DNA from: Terasakiella sp033100395
GTDB lineage: Bacteria > Pseudomonadota > Alphaproteobacteria > Rhodospirillales > Terasakiellaceae
Direction: 5' to 3'
DNA: 64,000 nt
Assembly (NCBI RefSeq): GCF_033100395.1
Contig: NZ_JAWLVJ010000009.1
Coordinates: 94,421-158,420 of the forward strand
Below the pieces are notes generated by a model. It was not told the DNA's origin, did not search any database, and saw nothing but the letters and a program-made list of their open reading frames with translations. This document shows positions 15,741 through 24,187 of this stretch, piece after piece; positions within the stretch are counted from its first letter, which is position 1, and each line of letters opens with the position of its first letter. The position numbers were made by a program, and so were the translations under genes.

Positions 15741-16172
15741 ATGAGCATGGACCCTGTTGTAATTAAACGCACCTTTGCCTGCACAAAACGCCAGTTGTTT
15801 GACGCTTGGTCAAAGCCGGAACTGATGGCACAGTGGTTTTATGCAGGCGCGACCCTCCATACCCAAAGCACGGTGACCAGTTCTTTCGTGGTCGGTGGGG
15901 CCTATGAACTGATTATGCATGATCTGGATCAGGACCATGTCATGTCCGGGACCTATAAAACCATCATCCGTTATAGTCATATCAGCTTTACCTGGACGTC
16001 TATGATGGCAACGGACAGTCTGGTGGCGTTGGAATTTAAGGAGCTGTCGCCCAATCGCACAGAAATGACCCTGACCCACAGTGATTTCCCATCCGAGGAA
16101 TCGCGCAATGCCCATAATGAAGGCTGGGGGCGGTGTCTGGCGAGTTTGGAGAAATTTTTGTTGGGCTACTAA
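15741..16172 (+). CDS. SRPBCC (AHSA1-like) domain protein
   Basis: This 143-residue protein begins with IKRTFACTKRQLFDAWSKPELMAQWF, the hallmark N-terminal strand and helix of AHSA1-like SRPBCC proteins. It continues with GGAYELIMHD, an ISFTWTSMMATD strand and an ELSPNRTEMTLTH strand before the final helix. It is a partner of the ArsR-like regulator just upstream, with which it forms a bicistron. The bound ligand or reaction is not known. Confidence 0.85.
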   Translation: MSMDPVVIKRTFACTKRQLFDAWSKPELMAQWFYAGATLHTQSTVTSSFVVGGAYELIMHDLDQDHVMSGTYKTIIRYSHISFTWTSMMATDSLVALEFKELSPNRTEMTLTHSDFPSEESRNAHNEGWGRCLASLEKFLLGY

Positions 16173-16254
16173 CGTCTGAATTTATTGGTTTTAAAACCCC
16201 TGACACTTCCTACATATGAATCGTGCCTGAAATGATCATATCGACAGGGAAGCC

Positions 16255-18243
16255 ATGTCACCGCCGAAGCCACAGGAAGCCTGGGACCAGGTGCCGATCG
16301 CGTTGCAGTATCTCGACACAGGGGTCGCGATATTCGATCAGGATTTGTGTCTGGCGATCTGGAATCAGCAATTTGTGGAAATTTTGAACTTCCCCGAAGC
16401 GATGATGAAACGGGGCTTGCGGCTTGAAGATTTTTTCCGATGCAATGCAGAGCGCGGCGAATATGGGGCAGGCGATATTGATGAGCTGATTGATGCCCGC
16501 ATGGCCCTGATCCAGCAACGAATTTCTCACAAGGAAGAACGTGATCGCGCCGACGGTCGGGTGATTGAGGTCAAAGACGCCCCGCTGCCTGATGGCGGTG
16601 TGGTCTTTATGTATGAAGATATCAGCGATCACGTAAACGCCCATAAAGAGATCGAAGCCAAGCTGGAAGCCAGCCACAAACGATTATCTGACATTGCAGA
16701 ATCCGCATCGGACTGGTTTTGGGAAATGGGGCCGGACTTTCGCTTTATCTATCTATCTTCGCGCTTTTTCAAAATCTTTGATCTGGAACGTGACGCCATC
16801 ATCGGCAAAACCCGCGAAGAATTCGCCAATCAAAGTGAAGTCCTGGGCGATCCGGAAAAATGGCAACGTCACCGCCAGGATCTGGAAAATCATCTGCCTG
16901 TCGAAAATTTCATCTATAGCGCCATCGTGCGCGGCGGCACCATCGGCCATATCCGCATAAGCGGCATCCCGATTTTTGATGAGAAGGGGAATTTCGAAGG
17001 CTATCGCGGGGCAGGCACCAACGTAACCAAGGAAGTCGAAGCCGAACGTGCCCTGATCCATGCCAAGGAACAGGCCGAAGAAGCCAACCGGGCAAAATCT
17101 GAGTTCCTGTCACGTATGAGCCATGAGCTTCGCACGCCCTTAAACGGTATCCTCGGTTTTACCCAATTGTTGCAATATAATCCGAAAGAAAAGCTTTCCC
17201 CGCTTCAGACCAAATATACCGATGATATTTTGCAGGCGGGCAATCATTTGCTGGCGCTGATCAATGAAGTGCTGGATCTGGCGAAGATCGAAAGCGGCAA
17301 TGTGACTTTAAAGTTTGAACCTGTCGATGTGGCCGTGCTGGTGCGTGAATGTATGCTGATTGTTGCCCCGATCTCGGAAGTGCGTGACATCAAGTTGGTG
17401 GATGAAACCGCCCATCTGGCCGATCCGATCCATATTCTGGCTGACTTTGTGCGCATTAAAGAGATCATGATTAATCTGCTTTCTAACGCGATTAAATATA
17501 ACCGGGAACACGGCACGGTCTTTGTGCGCTGTCAGGATCAGTTAAACGGCAAGGTGCGGGTGTTTGTGCGCGATACGGGCAAAGGCATCTCCCAGGCCAA
17601 ACAGATGGAACTGTTCCAGCCCTTTAACCGTCTGGGGGAAGAATATGGCACGGTGGAAGGCACCGGCATTGGCCTGACCATTACCCGGCGTCTGGTGGAA
17701 CTGATGGGTGGTGAAATCGGCGTTGTCAGCAAGTCGGGGGAAGGATCGACTTTCTGGTTTGATATCCCAAGCGCTGATGCGGCACAGAAGGTGGAGGAGA
17801 GTGAACAAAAAGTTGTCTCCGATGCCTTTGTCATGGATATCTCCAAAACCGGAGACCACGATATTCTTTATGTGGAAGATAACGCCGCCAACATCCGCCT
17901 GATGGAAGGGCTGTTTAAAGATATCCCCAACCTGACCCTCCATATCGCCAGAAACGGACTGGAAGGCCTGAAACGGGTGGAACGCATCAAACCCTCTTTG
18001 ATGTTGCTGGATATGGAACTGCCTGTGTTGAACGGGATGGAGACTCTGGAAGAGCTGCGCAAAAAAGACGCCGTCAAGGATACCCCTGTCATCGCGCTCA
18101 GCGCCAGTGCCATGCCCAAAGATATCGAACAGGCACTGGACGCCGGCTGCATCGACTACCAAACCAAACCCATCAACCTGGGGCGCTTCTTAATGTGTAT
18201 TTGCGATGCACTGGTGAAATATGGTGTGAAATCGCAGAAATAG
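16255..18243 (+). CDS. Cytoplasmic hybrid histidine kinase (PAS-PAS-HisKA-HATPase-receiver)
   Basis: 662 residues. Two PAS-like sensor domains (about 15-125 and 145-260) precede a dimerisation domain with FLSRMSHELRTPLNG (phospho-acceptor His290). An ATPase domain follows with NLLSNAIKYN (N box), VRDTGKGIS (G1) and GTGIGLTI (G2). The C-terminal receiver (about 535-655) has ILYVEDNAAN, acceptor Asp586 in LLDMELPVLNG and the TKP lysine. No transmembrane segment is visible, so it senses a cytoplasmic signal. No response regulator or output gene is adjacent, so it is an orphan. Confidence 0.93.
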   Translation: MSPPKPQEAWDQVPIALQYLDTGVAIFDQDLCLAIWNQQFVEILNFPEAMMKRGLRLEDFFRCNAERGEYGAGDIDELIDARMALIQQRISHKEERDRADGRVIEVKDAPLPDGGVVFMYEDISDHVNAHKEIEAKLEASHKRLSDIAESASDWFWEMGPDFRFIYLSSRFFKIFDLERDAIIGKTREEFANQSEVLGDPEKWQRHRQDLENHLPVENFIYSAIVRGGTIGHIRISGIPIFDEKGNFEGYRGAGTNVTKEVEAERALIHAKEQAEEANRAKSEFLSRMSHELRTPLNGILGFTQLLQYNPKEKLSPLQTKYTDDILQAGNHLLALINEVLDLAKIESGNVTLKFEPVDVAVLVRECMLIVAPISEVRDIKLVDETAHLADPIHILADFVRIKEIMINLLSNAIKYNREHGTVFVRCQDQLNGKVRVFVRDTGKGISQAKQMELFQPFNRLGEEYGTVEGTGIGLTITRRLVELMGGEIGVVSKSGEGSTFWFDIPSADAAQKVEESEQKVVSDAFVMDISKTGDHDILYVEDNAANIRLMEGLFKDIPNLTLHIARNGLEGLKRVERIKPSLMLLDMELPVLNGMETLEELRKKDAVKDTPVIALSASAMPKDIEQALDAGCIDYQTKPINLGRFLMCICDALVKYGVKSQK

Positions 18244-18248
18244 TTTTT

Positions 18249-18281
18249 AAAAGGGCTGCATGACTCATATTCAGCCCTTTT
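18249..18281. terminator. Bidirectional terminator
   Basis: A perfect ten-base stem (AAAAGGGCTG / CAGCCCTTTT) with a 13-base loop sits between the convergent kinase gene and the gene ending at 18286. Both strands end in short T-rich runs. Confidence 0.75.
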
Positions 18282-18285
18282 ACAT

Positions 18286-19479
18286 TTAGGCAAAGCCGAG
18301 ATAATAACCGAAATTGTCGGTAAGATTTTTTGTGTCTTTTTTCTTTACCGTCATGCCAAAAACGTCGTCTGTAATGGGGCCGAGGATGCCATCCTCCTTC
18401 AATTTCGGAATTTGGCTGTCATCTTTGTTTGTTTCATTGACGGTAGTTTGTAAGGCCAAGCCAATGTTACTTGTTTGTTGACCTTTATTGTTTGGCAACA
18501 ATGCATCGAATGTGGTGGCGACATCCTTCACAAGATTGGAGGTGTCACCTGATTTTTTGGCTTTATCTGCAGTGTGTTGAAACTGTCCTAGGGCACTTGC
18601 TTCTGTCATTTTGGTTGGTCCAAGCGAGGCAATGGCTTTTTTAAAAGCATTCGCCGACTTTGGACCAAATACACCATCGACCTTTAACGGTACGTCCGTT
18701 TTGTTTTTTGTCCTGTTGATAGCAGTTTGTAGGCCGCGAATGGTATCAGTTTTATTGTCTGGTGATTTATCCAGTTTACCAGCAACTATCTTAATCGCAT
18801 CTGCCATTGTATGACCACCGGGAACGGTGAGCGGTTTTGGTTCTTTTGGAGCCGGATTGATCGCAACAGGTGGGATCATTTTGCCTGTTTCATCAAATTG
18901 AACAGCGCCATCACCATATCGTGCGGAAAACCATTGACGTTCTTTTTCGACCAATTCGTTGAATAATGGTTGATCGTTTTTGGTTTGGGTGCGTTTTTTC
19001 ATCAACTCGTGGAGTTCTTCTTCCGTTAAATCGTCTGGACGTTTTAGAAATAAGTCATCAGCAGTATCGTTTGTTTGTTTGATCACTTCATCTGCTGCTG
19101 AGTTAGGTTGCTGTTTATCGTTATTGGTTTTGACGCTTTCGGAATTGGATTTATTACCTCGCGTATCTCCCCGAACATCCCATTTGTAATATACATCAAT
19201 TGATATCGGGCTTGATGTCCCCAATTTAAAGGATGGTTCAAATGCAGAATTCCCATCTGTGTGAACCGTTACAGACTCAAAAAAATCTTCATCAACCCAA
19301 TCGCCACTCTCATTTACATAGCTTATTTTACCTCTAACTGGACCTTTAAATCTTGACCCGGTAATTGATGTTGAGATTGAAATTGTCGCTCCAACTCCAC
19401 CCCCTAGTATCGCAGCCATGTTTTTACTTCTGCTCCAATGATTTGGCGCTAAGGTTATCCATCCACTTCCACTTGGCAT
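18286..19479 (-). CDS. Orphan protein with two peptidoglycan-binding-like repeats
   Basis: About 397 residues. I start it at the second ATG (19479), which has GGAG six bases upstream; that GGAG overlaps the first ATG at 19491. The N-terminal 110 residues are glycine/serine-rich and look beta-structured, without a signal peptide. A polar Asn/Lys-rich linker follows (115-150). The C-terminal half has two related segments, LQTAINRTKN...VDGVFGPKSANAFKKA and LQTTVNETNK...EDGILGPITDDVF, recalling the helical PG_binding_1 repeat (DGxxGPxT). No catalytic domain is recognised. The gene is visibly AT-richer than its neighbours. Confidence 0.7.
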   Translation of the reverse strand: MPSGSGWITLAPNHWSRSKNMAAILGGGVGATISISTSITGSRFKGPVRGKISYVNESGDWVDEDFFESVTVHTDGNSAFEPSFKLGTSSPISIDVYYKWDVRGDTRGNKSNSESVKTNNDKQQPNSAADEVIKQTNDTADDLFLKRPDDLTEEELHELMKKRTQTKNDQPLFNELVEKERQWFSARYGDGAVQFDETGKMIPPVAINPAPKEPKPLTVPGGHTMADAIKIVAGKLDKSPDNKTDTIRGLQTAINRTKNKTDVPLKVDGVFGPKSANAFKKAIASLGPTKMTEASALGQFQHTADKAKKSGDTSNLVKDVATTFDALLPNNKGQQTSNIGLALQTTVNETNKDDSQIPKLKEDGILGPITDDVFGMTVKKKDTKNLTDNFGYYLGFA

Positions 19480-19500
19480 AGTTTTCTCCATTTTAAAAAC

Positions 19501-19518
19501 AAATAATGAATATTATTT
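19501..19518. promoter_or_regulatory. Inverted repeat between the divergent AT-rich genes
   Basis: AAATAAT-GAAT-ATTATTT is a perfect seven-base dyad within the 110-bp gap between the two start codons, and may be a shared operator. Confidence 0.35.
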
Positions 19519-19589
19519 GGAATATTTTCCTATATCGTCAATAGGTAGACTGCTATAAGTTTTATTAAACTACGTTTATGGAGTTTAAG

Positions 19590-20408
19590 ATGTTGAAAAC
19601 CCTTGCAGTTATATTGCTTTTGCAATCATCGTTTTTTGTTGCATCCAGCACGGGGCAAGCCGCGAACTCTGATATGTCACCCATATTCGAGGCAACTGAG
19701 AAGCTCATGGACCAGGAAGTTAGCCAGCTCTTCGGTACGCACAATCAGGCGGCACTTTTGGATTACATGAAAAAACATGGAGATCAAAAAGGGGTCGCTC
19801 GACTTTCTGCAAAATTGTCTGCGCGAAATTCAACAGAAAAAGAAGTTGGTAGCTATACTTTTTTGGAGGCCCAGGTTGCGAAGGCTGAAATATTTCTTGG
19901 GCAAATAGAGAAGGCTAATCATCGTGTTGAAACAGCATTGAATTACGCACCAACGCTATGGCTCAGTCACGGTAATGATCGTCCATTTAATTCTTATATC
20001 GATTTGATGGGAATTTATCTTGAAACTGGTGGTGATATAGCTGGACTTAAACAGGCAAGGTTGTTTCTTGATAAAGTTGCTACACGCTATAGAGAAGATG
20101 ATTGGCGACATCAGCTTTTTCAAAGCCTGGGAAGAATGTGGGCGAAAGCTGGCTACATCAGTAATGCTCGCGAAAACTTCCAGAAAGCGATTGACGTCGC
20201 TTTGACATTTCCCTCTGAAAAAGGACGTCAAAACAAGCGCATGAATTATTTGATGAGTATCGCCAGTTTTCAGGGCCGGTTAGGGTTTTATGAAGATATG
20301 GCCAAGACGATTTCCCTCGTTGATACCACTGACGGTGAAGCTCTCAATGCTGCGTGGGAAACCATCAAAGGGACGATCGACTTACTTGAACAACCTACTG
20401 TGCAGTAA
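19590..20408 (+). CDS. Secreted helical-repeat (TPR-like) protein, unknown
   Basis: About 272 residues. The second ATG (19590) is preferred because GGAG lies six bases before it; the same arrangement is seen in the divergent gene. A signal peptide (residues 1 to about 25, ending GQAA) is followed by helical hairpins spaced like TPR/SEL1 units, for example WRHQLFQSLGRMWAKAGYI then NARENFQKAIDVAL. It is expected in the periplasm. Base composition is as AT-rich as the divergent partner, suggesting that both arrived together. No family is recognised. Confidence 0.7.
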   Translation: MLKTLAVILLLQSSFFVASSTGQAANSDMSPIFEATEKLMDQEVSQLFGTHNQAALLDYMKKHGDQKGVARLSAKLSARNSTEKEVGSYTFLEAQVAKAEIFLGQIEKANHRVETALNYAPTLWLSHGNDRPFNSYIDLMGIYLETGGDIAGLKQARLFLDKVATRYREDDWRHQLFQSLGRMWAKAGYISNARENFQKAIDVALTFPSEKGRQNKRMNYLMSIASFQGRLGFYEDMAKTISLVDTTDGEALNAAWETIKGTIDLLEQPTVQ

Positions 20409-20412
20409 GTCG

Positions 20413-20973
20413 TTACTCTCCCTTCAAAGCTTCCACACGGGCATCGCGGCCGCAGCGGTAGCGATAGAATTTATATTTGATGGCGTTCTTTTTGTAATAG
20501 TCCTGATGTTCTTCACGCACGGGAAAGAAAGCGCTTTCAGGCTCGATCGGGACGATGGAGCTTTTTGGGGCGAGTTTTTCGGCGATCATGCGTTCTTCTT
20601 CGGTTTTGTAGTAGATCGCCGGGCTGTAGGAATGGCCACGGTCACAAAACTGGCCGCCTTTGTCTTCGTAATCAATGGTGGCATAGACATGTTTGACCAG
20701 TTCTTCATAAGAAATAACCGCCGGGTCATAGATGATTTGCGCAGCTTCGCGGTGGTCGCCCCATTCGCCGTAGTAATAACGCGGACTGGGCGTGGTGCCG
20801 CCTGTGAAGCCACTGATCACCTCGCTGACGCCTTTGAGCTTTTCAGAATCCGCTTCGGTACACCAGAAACAGCCGCCGGAATAATTAAAGGTCTCAGCCT
20901 CAGCGATCTGTGGGGTGAAGCTGGCAGCCATAGCAAGGGCGGTGACGGCAAGGATGGTTTTTTTCATGGTCAT
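20413..20973 (-). CDS. msrA: Peptide-methionine (S)-S-oxide reductase, exported
   Basis: About 186 residues, repairing oxidised methionine. The start at 20973 gives a signal peptide (KKTILAVTALAMAASF, ending AEAE); a second ATG two codons on (20967) is equally plausible. The active site GCFWCTEADSEK contains the catalytic Cys and follows directly after the signal peptide. YYYGEWGDHREAAQI and GGQFCDRGHSYSPAIYY are the usual MsrA substrate and resolving regions. Export suggests periplasmic repair. No MsrB or MsrPQ gene is adjacent. Confidence 0.93.
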   Translation of the reverse strand: MTMKKTILAVTALAMAASFTPQIAEAETFNYSGGCFWCTEADSEKLKGVSEVISGFTGGTTPSPRYYYGEWGDHREAAQIIYDPAVISYEELVKHVYATIDYEDKGGQFCDRGHSYSPAIYYKTEEERMIAEKLAPKSSIVPIEPESAFFPVREEHQDYYKKNAIKYKFYRYRCGRDARVEALKGE

Positions 20974-21086
20974 AGGGTCCTTTAAGAAAAGCTCTGTTGG
21001 ATCACTATGCGCAAAAAAAGGCACCGGGCACCATAAAAGGATGTTCAACTCTTTGTGAGGGAGAGTGAGGGGCAAAACCTGGACAC

Positions 21087-21111
21087 AAAAAAAGCCGCCC
21101 GAAGGCAGCTT
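21087..21111 (-). terminator. Terminator of the tRNA-Gly transcript
   Basis: On the minus strand AAGCTGCC-TTCG-GGCGGCTT (one wobble pair, stable tetraloop) is followed by a T run, 20 bases after the downstream tRNA. Confidence 0.88.
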
Positions 21112-21131
21112 GTTTTTGTAAGACTTTAAGA

Positions 21132-21206
21132 TGGAGCGGGCGAAGAGATTCGAACTCTCGACCTAAACCTTGGCAAGGTTTCGCTCTACCCCTGAGCTAC
21201 GCCCGC
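21132..21206 (-). tRNA. tRNA-Gly (GCC), copy 2
   Basis: 75 bases including encoded CCA. The acceptor GCGGGCG pairs with CGCCCGC, the D arm contains AGCTCAGGGGTAGAGC, the anticodon loop is TTGCCAA (GCC) in an AACC/GGTT stem, and the T loop is GTTCGAATC. It is identical to the copy 35 bases upstream in the same transcript. Confidence 0.97.
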
Positions 21207-21241
21207 ATTGCATCTTAATGCGTCTTGGTGTTTGTGGAAGA

Positions 21242-21316
21242 TGGAGCGGGCGAAGAGATTCGAACTCTCGACCTAAACCTTGGCAAGGTTTCGCTCTACC
21301 CCTGAGCTACGCCCGC
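21242..21316 (-). tRNA. tRNA-Gly (GCC), copy 1
   Basis: Same sequence and features as the other copy, with the CCA end encoded. It lies first after the promoter at 21384-21411. Confidence 0.97.
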
Positions 21317-21363
21317 ATACCGTCTTTCAACAAACGACTTCCACTTGGGTTGGGACTGGGTGA

Positions 21364-21381
21364 GCCCCGTAGAAGCGGGGC
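21364..21381 (-). other. Leader hairpin of the tRNA transcript
   Basis: GCCCCG-TAGAAG-CGGGGC forms a perfect six-base stem just after the -10 element, within the GC-rich early transcribed region. Confidence 0.5.
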
Positions 21382-21383
21382 GC

Positions 21384-21411
21384 ATAATATTAAAAGCCTG
21401 AGACATTGCAA
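21384..21411 (-). promoter_or_regulatory. tRNA-Gly promoter with GC-rich discriminator
   Basis: On the minus strand TTGCAA, 16 bases, then TATTAT, followed immediately by GCGCCCCGC. A GC-rich stretch after the -10 is typical of stable-RNA promoters under stringent control. Confidence 0.7.
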
Positions 21412-21524
21412 GCTAAAAAATTCAAGAAAGTGAAATATTTTTATCATGGCCTGTCTGGCGCGGGTCAAAATCCACCTGTATAAGGGGAGAACATCCTGAT
21501 TTTTCAAACCCGTGGATAAAGAAT

Positions 21525-22010
21525 ATGACCAGCCCAGAACAGTTGCTTGCCCGCCTGGATGAACTTGGAATTTCGGCTAAAACCCACACGCATCCTGCGC
21601 TTTTTACGGTGGAAGACAGCAAGGCGCTGCGCGGTGACTTGCCGGGGCAGCATTGCAAGAACCTGTTTTTGAAAGATAAAAAGAAAGCGCTCTGGCTGAT
21701 TGTGGCGGCAGAAGATACGCCGATCAATTTAAAGGAACTCAAAGGCAAAATTGGCTCTCACCACCTGTCTTTTGCCAAACCGGACCTGTTGATGGAGGTT
21801 TTGGGAGTCGCGCCGGGTTCGGTTACGCCTTTTGCTTTGATCAATGATTCGCAGCAGCAGGTGAACGTCATCCTCGATTCCCACATGATGGAAGCCGAGC
21901 TGGTGAATTATCACCCTTTAAGCAATGAAATGACGACCGCCTTGACACCGGATGGCCTGCGGGAATTTATCAAAGCCTGCGGTCATGAGTTGCGCGAAGT
22001 GGTGCTTTGA
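21525..22010 (+). CDS. Prolyl-tRNA editing protein (YbaK/ProX family)
   Basis: This 161-residue stand-alone trans-editing protein removes mischarged alanine (or a similar amino acid) from tRNA-Pro. Family marks are KTHTHPALFTVEDSKALRG near the N terminus, HCKNLFLKDKKKALWLIV with the conserved KNLFL lysine, and GVAPGSVTPFALIND plus a VILD strand. The length and the GxxPGSVTPF form indicate the ProX/PrdX subgroup rather than YbaK. It lies downstream of the tRNA-Gly genes but on the opposite strand. Confidence 0.9.
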   Translation: MTSPEQLLARLDELGISAKTHTHPALFTVEDSKALRGDLPGQHCKNLFLKDKKKALWLIVAAEDTPINLKELKGKIGSHHLSFAKPDLLMEVLGVAPGSVTPFALINDSQQQVNVILDSHMMEAELVNYHPLSNEMTTALTPDGLREFIKACGHELREVVL

Positions 22011-22056
22011 TTTATCTAATGAACCAACAGATTTATAAATTACGGACACTCAAAGA

Positions 22057-22947
22057 ATGATCATCGATCAAAATGTACCGCAAGGGGCAGCCGATTTAAT
22101 CAAAGATACCACCACTGCAACTTTCATGGAGGATGTGGTTGACGCGTCCCAGGAAGTACCTGTTCTGGTCGATTTCTGGGGGCCGGGCTGTCAGCCTTGT
22201 GAAACCCTGAAACCGATCCTTGAAAATCTGGTGCGCACCATGGGCGGTGCGGTCAAGCTGGTAAAGATTAACGCGCAGGAATGTCATGACATTGCACGTC
22301 AGTTGCAGGTTCAGTCTGTCCCAACCGTTTTCGCCTTTAAAAACGGTCGTCCGGTAGATGCCTTCCAGGGCGCATTGCCTGAAGCGGAACTGCGCAAGTT
22401 CATTGAAAAACAATTGGGCGATGAAGGTTCCCCTATCACACAAGCCTTGGCGCAAGCGAAAGAACTGCTGGATAGTGGCGATGCGGCCAATGCCCAGGGG
22501 CTTTACATGCAGATTTTGCAACATGACAATTCCAACCCGGAAGCCTGCGCAGGTGTGATGCGCACGCACGTGGCGCTTGGCAATGCTGATAGCGCGAAAG
22601 AAATCGCAGATAACCTGCCGGAAGAATTGAAGAAGAATGAACATATTGCTTCTGCCATCGCCATGATCGAACTGGCAGGTCAGGGCGATGTAGATACATC
22701 TGAGCTGGATGCCAAACTGGCGGCTGATCCAAATGATCATCAGGCACGGTTTGATCTGGGCATGGCGCTTTATGGGGCGGGCAAGAATGAAGAAGGTCTG
22801 ATGGAGCTTCTTGAAATCGTCAAAAAAGATCGCACATGGAATGATGATGCAGCGCGTCTGCAGATGCTCAAAATCTTTGAAGCCATTGGCCTGACCGATC
22901 CGGTCGTGTTGAAGGTGCGCAAAAAACTAACCACAGTGATGTTCTAA
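22057..22947 (+). CDS. cnoX: Thioredoxin-TPR co-chaperone, CnoX/YbbN type
   Basis: This 296-residue protein has an N-terminal thioredoxin fold with WGPGCQPCETLKPIL (active site CQPC) and VQSVPTVFAF (cis-Pro), then helical TPR-like repeats from about residue 130 to the end. CnoX proteins hold unfolded or oxidised proteins and hand them to GroEL or DnaK. The intact CxxC suggests a redox-active form. It overlaps the Lon-domain gene by one base (TAATG), and the run to 24187 looks like one operon. Confidence 0.88.
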   Translation: MIIDQNVPQGAADLIKDTTTATFMEDVVDASQEVPVLVDFWGPGCQPCETLKPILENLVRTMGGAVKLVKINAQECHDIARQLQVQSVPTVFAFKNGRPVDAFQGALPEAELRKFIEKQLGDEGSPITQALAQAKELLDSGDAANAQGLYMQILQHDNSNPEACAGVMRTHVALGNADSAKEIADNLPEELKKNEHIASAIAMIELAGQGDVDTSELDAKLAADPNDHQARFDLGMALYGAGKNEEGLMELLEIVKKDRTWNDDAARLQMLKIFEAIGLTDPVVLKVRKKLTTVMF

Positions 22948-23609
22948 TGGGTCCCCTGCTTCCTGAAACGCTGCCGCTTTTTCCGTTAAACGGGGCCTTG
23001 TTGCTGCCACGTGGGCAACTGCCGCTCAATATATTCGAGCCACGTTATCTGACCATGTTTGAAGATGCGCTGGGCGCAGGCCGTATGATCGGCATGATCC
23101 AGCCCTGTCATGACGTGCCGGACCCGGTGCCGGACAGTTGTGCCATTTATGGTGTGGGTTGTATGGGCAAAGTGGTGGAATTTCGCGAACTTGAAGACGG
23201 CCGTTTCCTTGTCACGCTGGCAGGCGTCACCCGCTTCAAGGTGGTTGAGGAGCTGGAGGTTGAGCGCGGTTATCGCCGTGCTTTGGTGGATTTTACCCCC
23301 TATAAGAAAGTCGATCTGCAGGAAGATAAATCGACCGTGGATCGCGAAGCTTTGCTGGACGGTTTACGACAGTTCCTGGATCTAACAGGGCCCAATGCGC
23401 AGGAAATGCTGGACGTAAACTGGGATGCGTTGGAACAGGCGCCAGATGAAGATCTGGTTAATGCCTTATCCATGCTCGGTCCCTTTGAAGCTCGTGAAAA
23501 ACAGGCTTTGCTGGAAGCCATTACCTTGACACAACGGGCACAAACGCTCATTACCATGATGTCCATGGCCGCCCTTGGTCAGGAAGACGGTTCGTCCGGT
23601 CACGCATAA
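22947..23609 (+). CDS. Stand-alone Lon N-terminal (substrate-binding) domain protein
   Basis: This 220-residue protein carries only the LON substrate-binding domain: LPLFPLNGALLLPRGQLPL, then IFEPRYLTMFEDAL, GMIQP and FLVTLAGVTRFKV. Neither the AAA nor the protease domain is present. A helical C-terminal part covers about residues 120-210. Such proteins are widespread in alphaproteobacteria and their role is not settled. It may act as an adaptor. It is in an operon with cnoX, which fits a protein-quality role. Confidence 0.9.
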   Translation: MGPLLPETLPLFPLNGALLLPRGQLPLNIFEPRYLTMFEDALGAGRMIGMIQPCHDVPDPVPDSCAIYGVGCMGKVVEFRELEDGRFLVTLAGVTRFKVVEELEVERGYRRALVDFTPYKKVDLQEDKSTVDREALLDGLRQFLDLTGPNAQEMLDVNWDALEQAPDEDLVNALSMLGPFEAREKQALLEAITLTQRAQTLITMMSMAALGQEDGSSGHA

Positions 23610-23622
23610 AGGAAGTAAAGAC

Positions 23623-23808
23623 ATGACAAATCCTGCTGTTGATCCAAAATTATTGGAAGTTCTGGTTTGCCCGATCACCAAAGGCCCACTGCGCTATGAT
23701 GCAGACGCTCAGGAACTGATCAGCGAACAGGCCCAGCTTGCCTATCCTATCCGTGAAGGCATTCCGATCATGTTGCCCGACGAAGCCCGTCAGATCGAAG
23801 AGGCATAA
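23623..23808 (+). CDS. Trm112-like small protein (UPF0434)
   Basis: 61 residues from ATG 23623, which has AAAGGAAG upstream. DPKLLEVLVCPITKGPLRYD followed by ELISEQAQLAYPIREGIPIML is the conserved UPF0434 signature. Eukaryotic and archaeal Trm112 activates methyltransferases; in bacteria the role is inferred. It lies 13 bp after the Lon-domain gene and five bases before the DUF971 gene. Confidence 0.92.
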   Translation: MTNPAVDPKLLEVLVCPITKGPLRYDADAQELISEQAQLAYPIREGIPIMLPDEARQIEEA

Positions 23809-23812
23809 AATC

Positions 23813-24187
23813 ATGTCTGCATCACAGGAAGTCAAACGCAACGTCACTGAACTGCGCGTCAAAAAAGAAGAAAAGGCATTGATCGTGTCTTTTGATACGG
23901 GTGAATCCTTTCAGATCCCGGCTGAACTGCTGCGTGTTGAAAGCCCGTCTGCCGAAGTTCAGGGCCATAGCCCATCAGAGAAAAAGATCATCGCCGGACG
24001 TCGCCATGTCGGTATCATCGGTGTGGAACCGGTTGGCAATTATGCCGTCAAACTGACCTTTGATGACCTGCATGACACTGGGATTTTCACCTGGAACTAC
24101 CTCCACTGGATGGGGGAGAATATGAACGATATCTGGAACGATTATCTCACTAATCTGGAAGCCGCAGGCCTCAGCCGCGATCCCTGA
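23813..24187 (+). CDS. DUF971 (GBBH-like N-terminal domain) protein
   Basis: About 124 residues, starting four bases after the Trm112-like stop. The pattern ELRVKKEEKALIVSFDTGESFQIPAELLRVESPSAEVQGH, then NYAVKLTFDDLHDTGIFTWNYL, matches the DUF971 fold shared with the N-terminal domain of gamma-butyrobetaine hydroxylases and with some Mrp-ApbC proteins. It may bind iron-sulphur or metal partners, but this is not established. It is last in the cnoX operon and convergent with the sensor kinase. Confidence 0.85.
   Translation: MSASQEVKRNVTELRVKKEEKALIVSFDTGESFQIPAELLRVESPSAEVQGHSPSEKKIIAGRRHVGIIGVEPVGNYAVKLTFDDLHDTGIFTWNYLHWMGENMNDIWNDYLTNLEAAGLSRDP

Noticed and set aside
18286..19479. Cell-wall hydrolase or lytic toxin
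   Set aside because: There are repeats like peptidoglycan-binding units, but no catalytic motif (NlpC, amidase, lysozyme) and no signal peptide.
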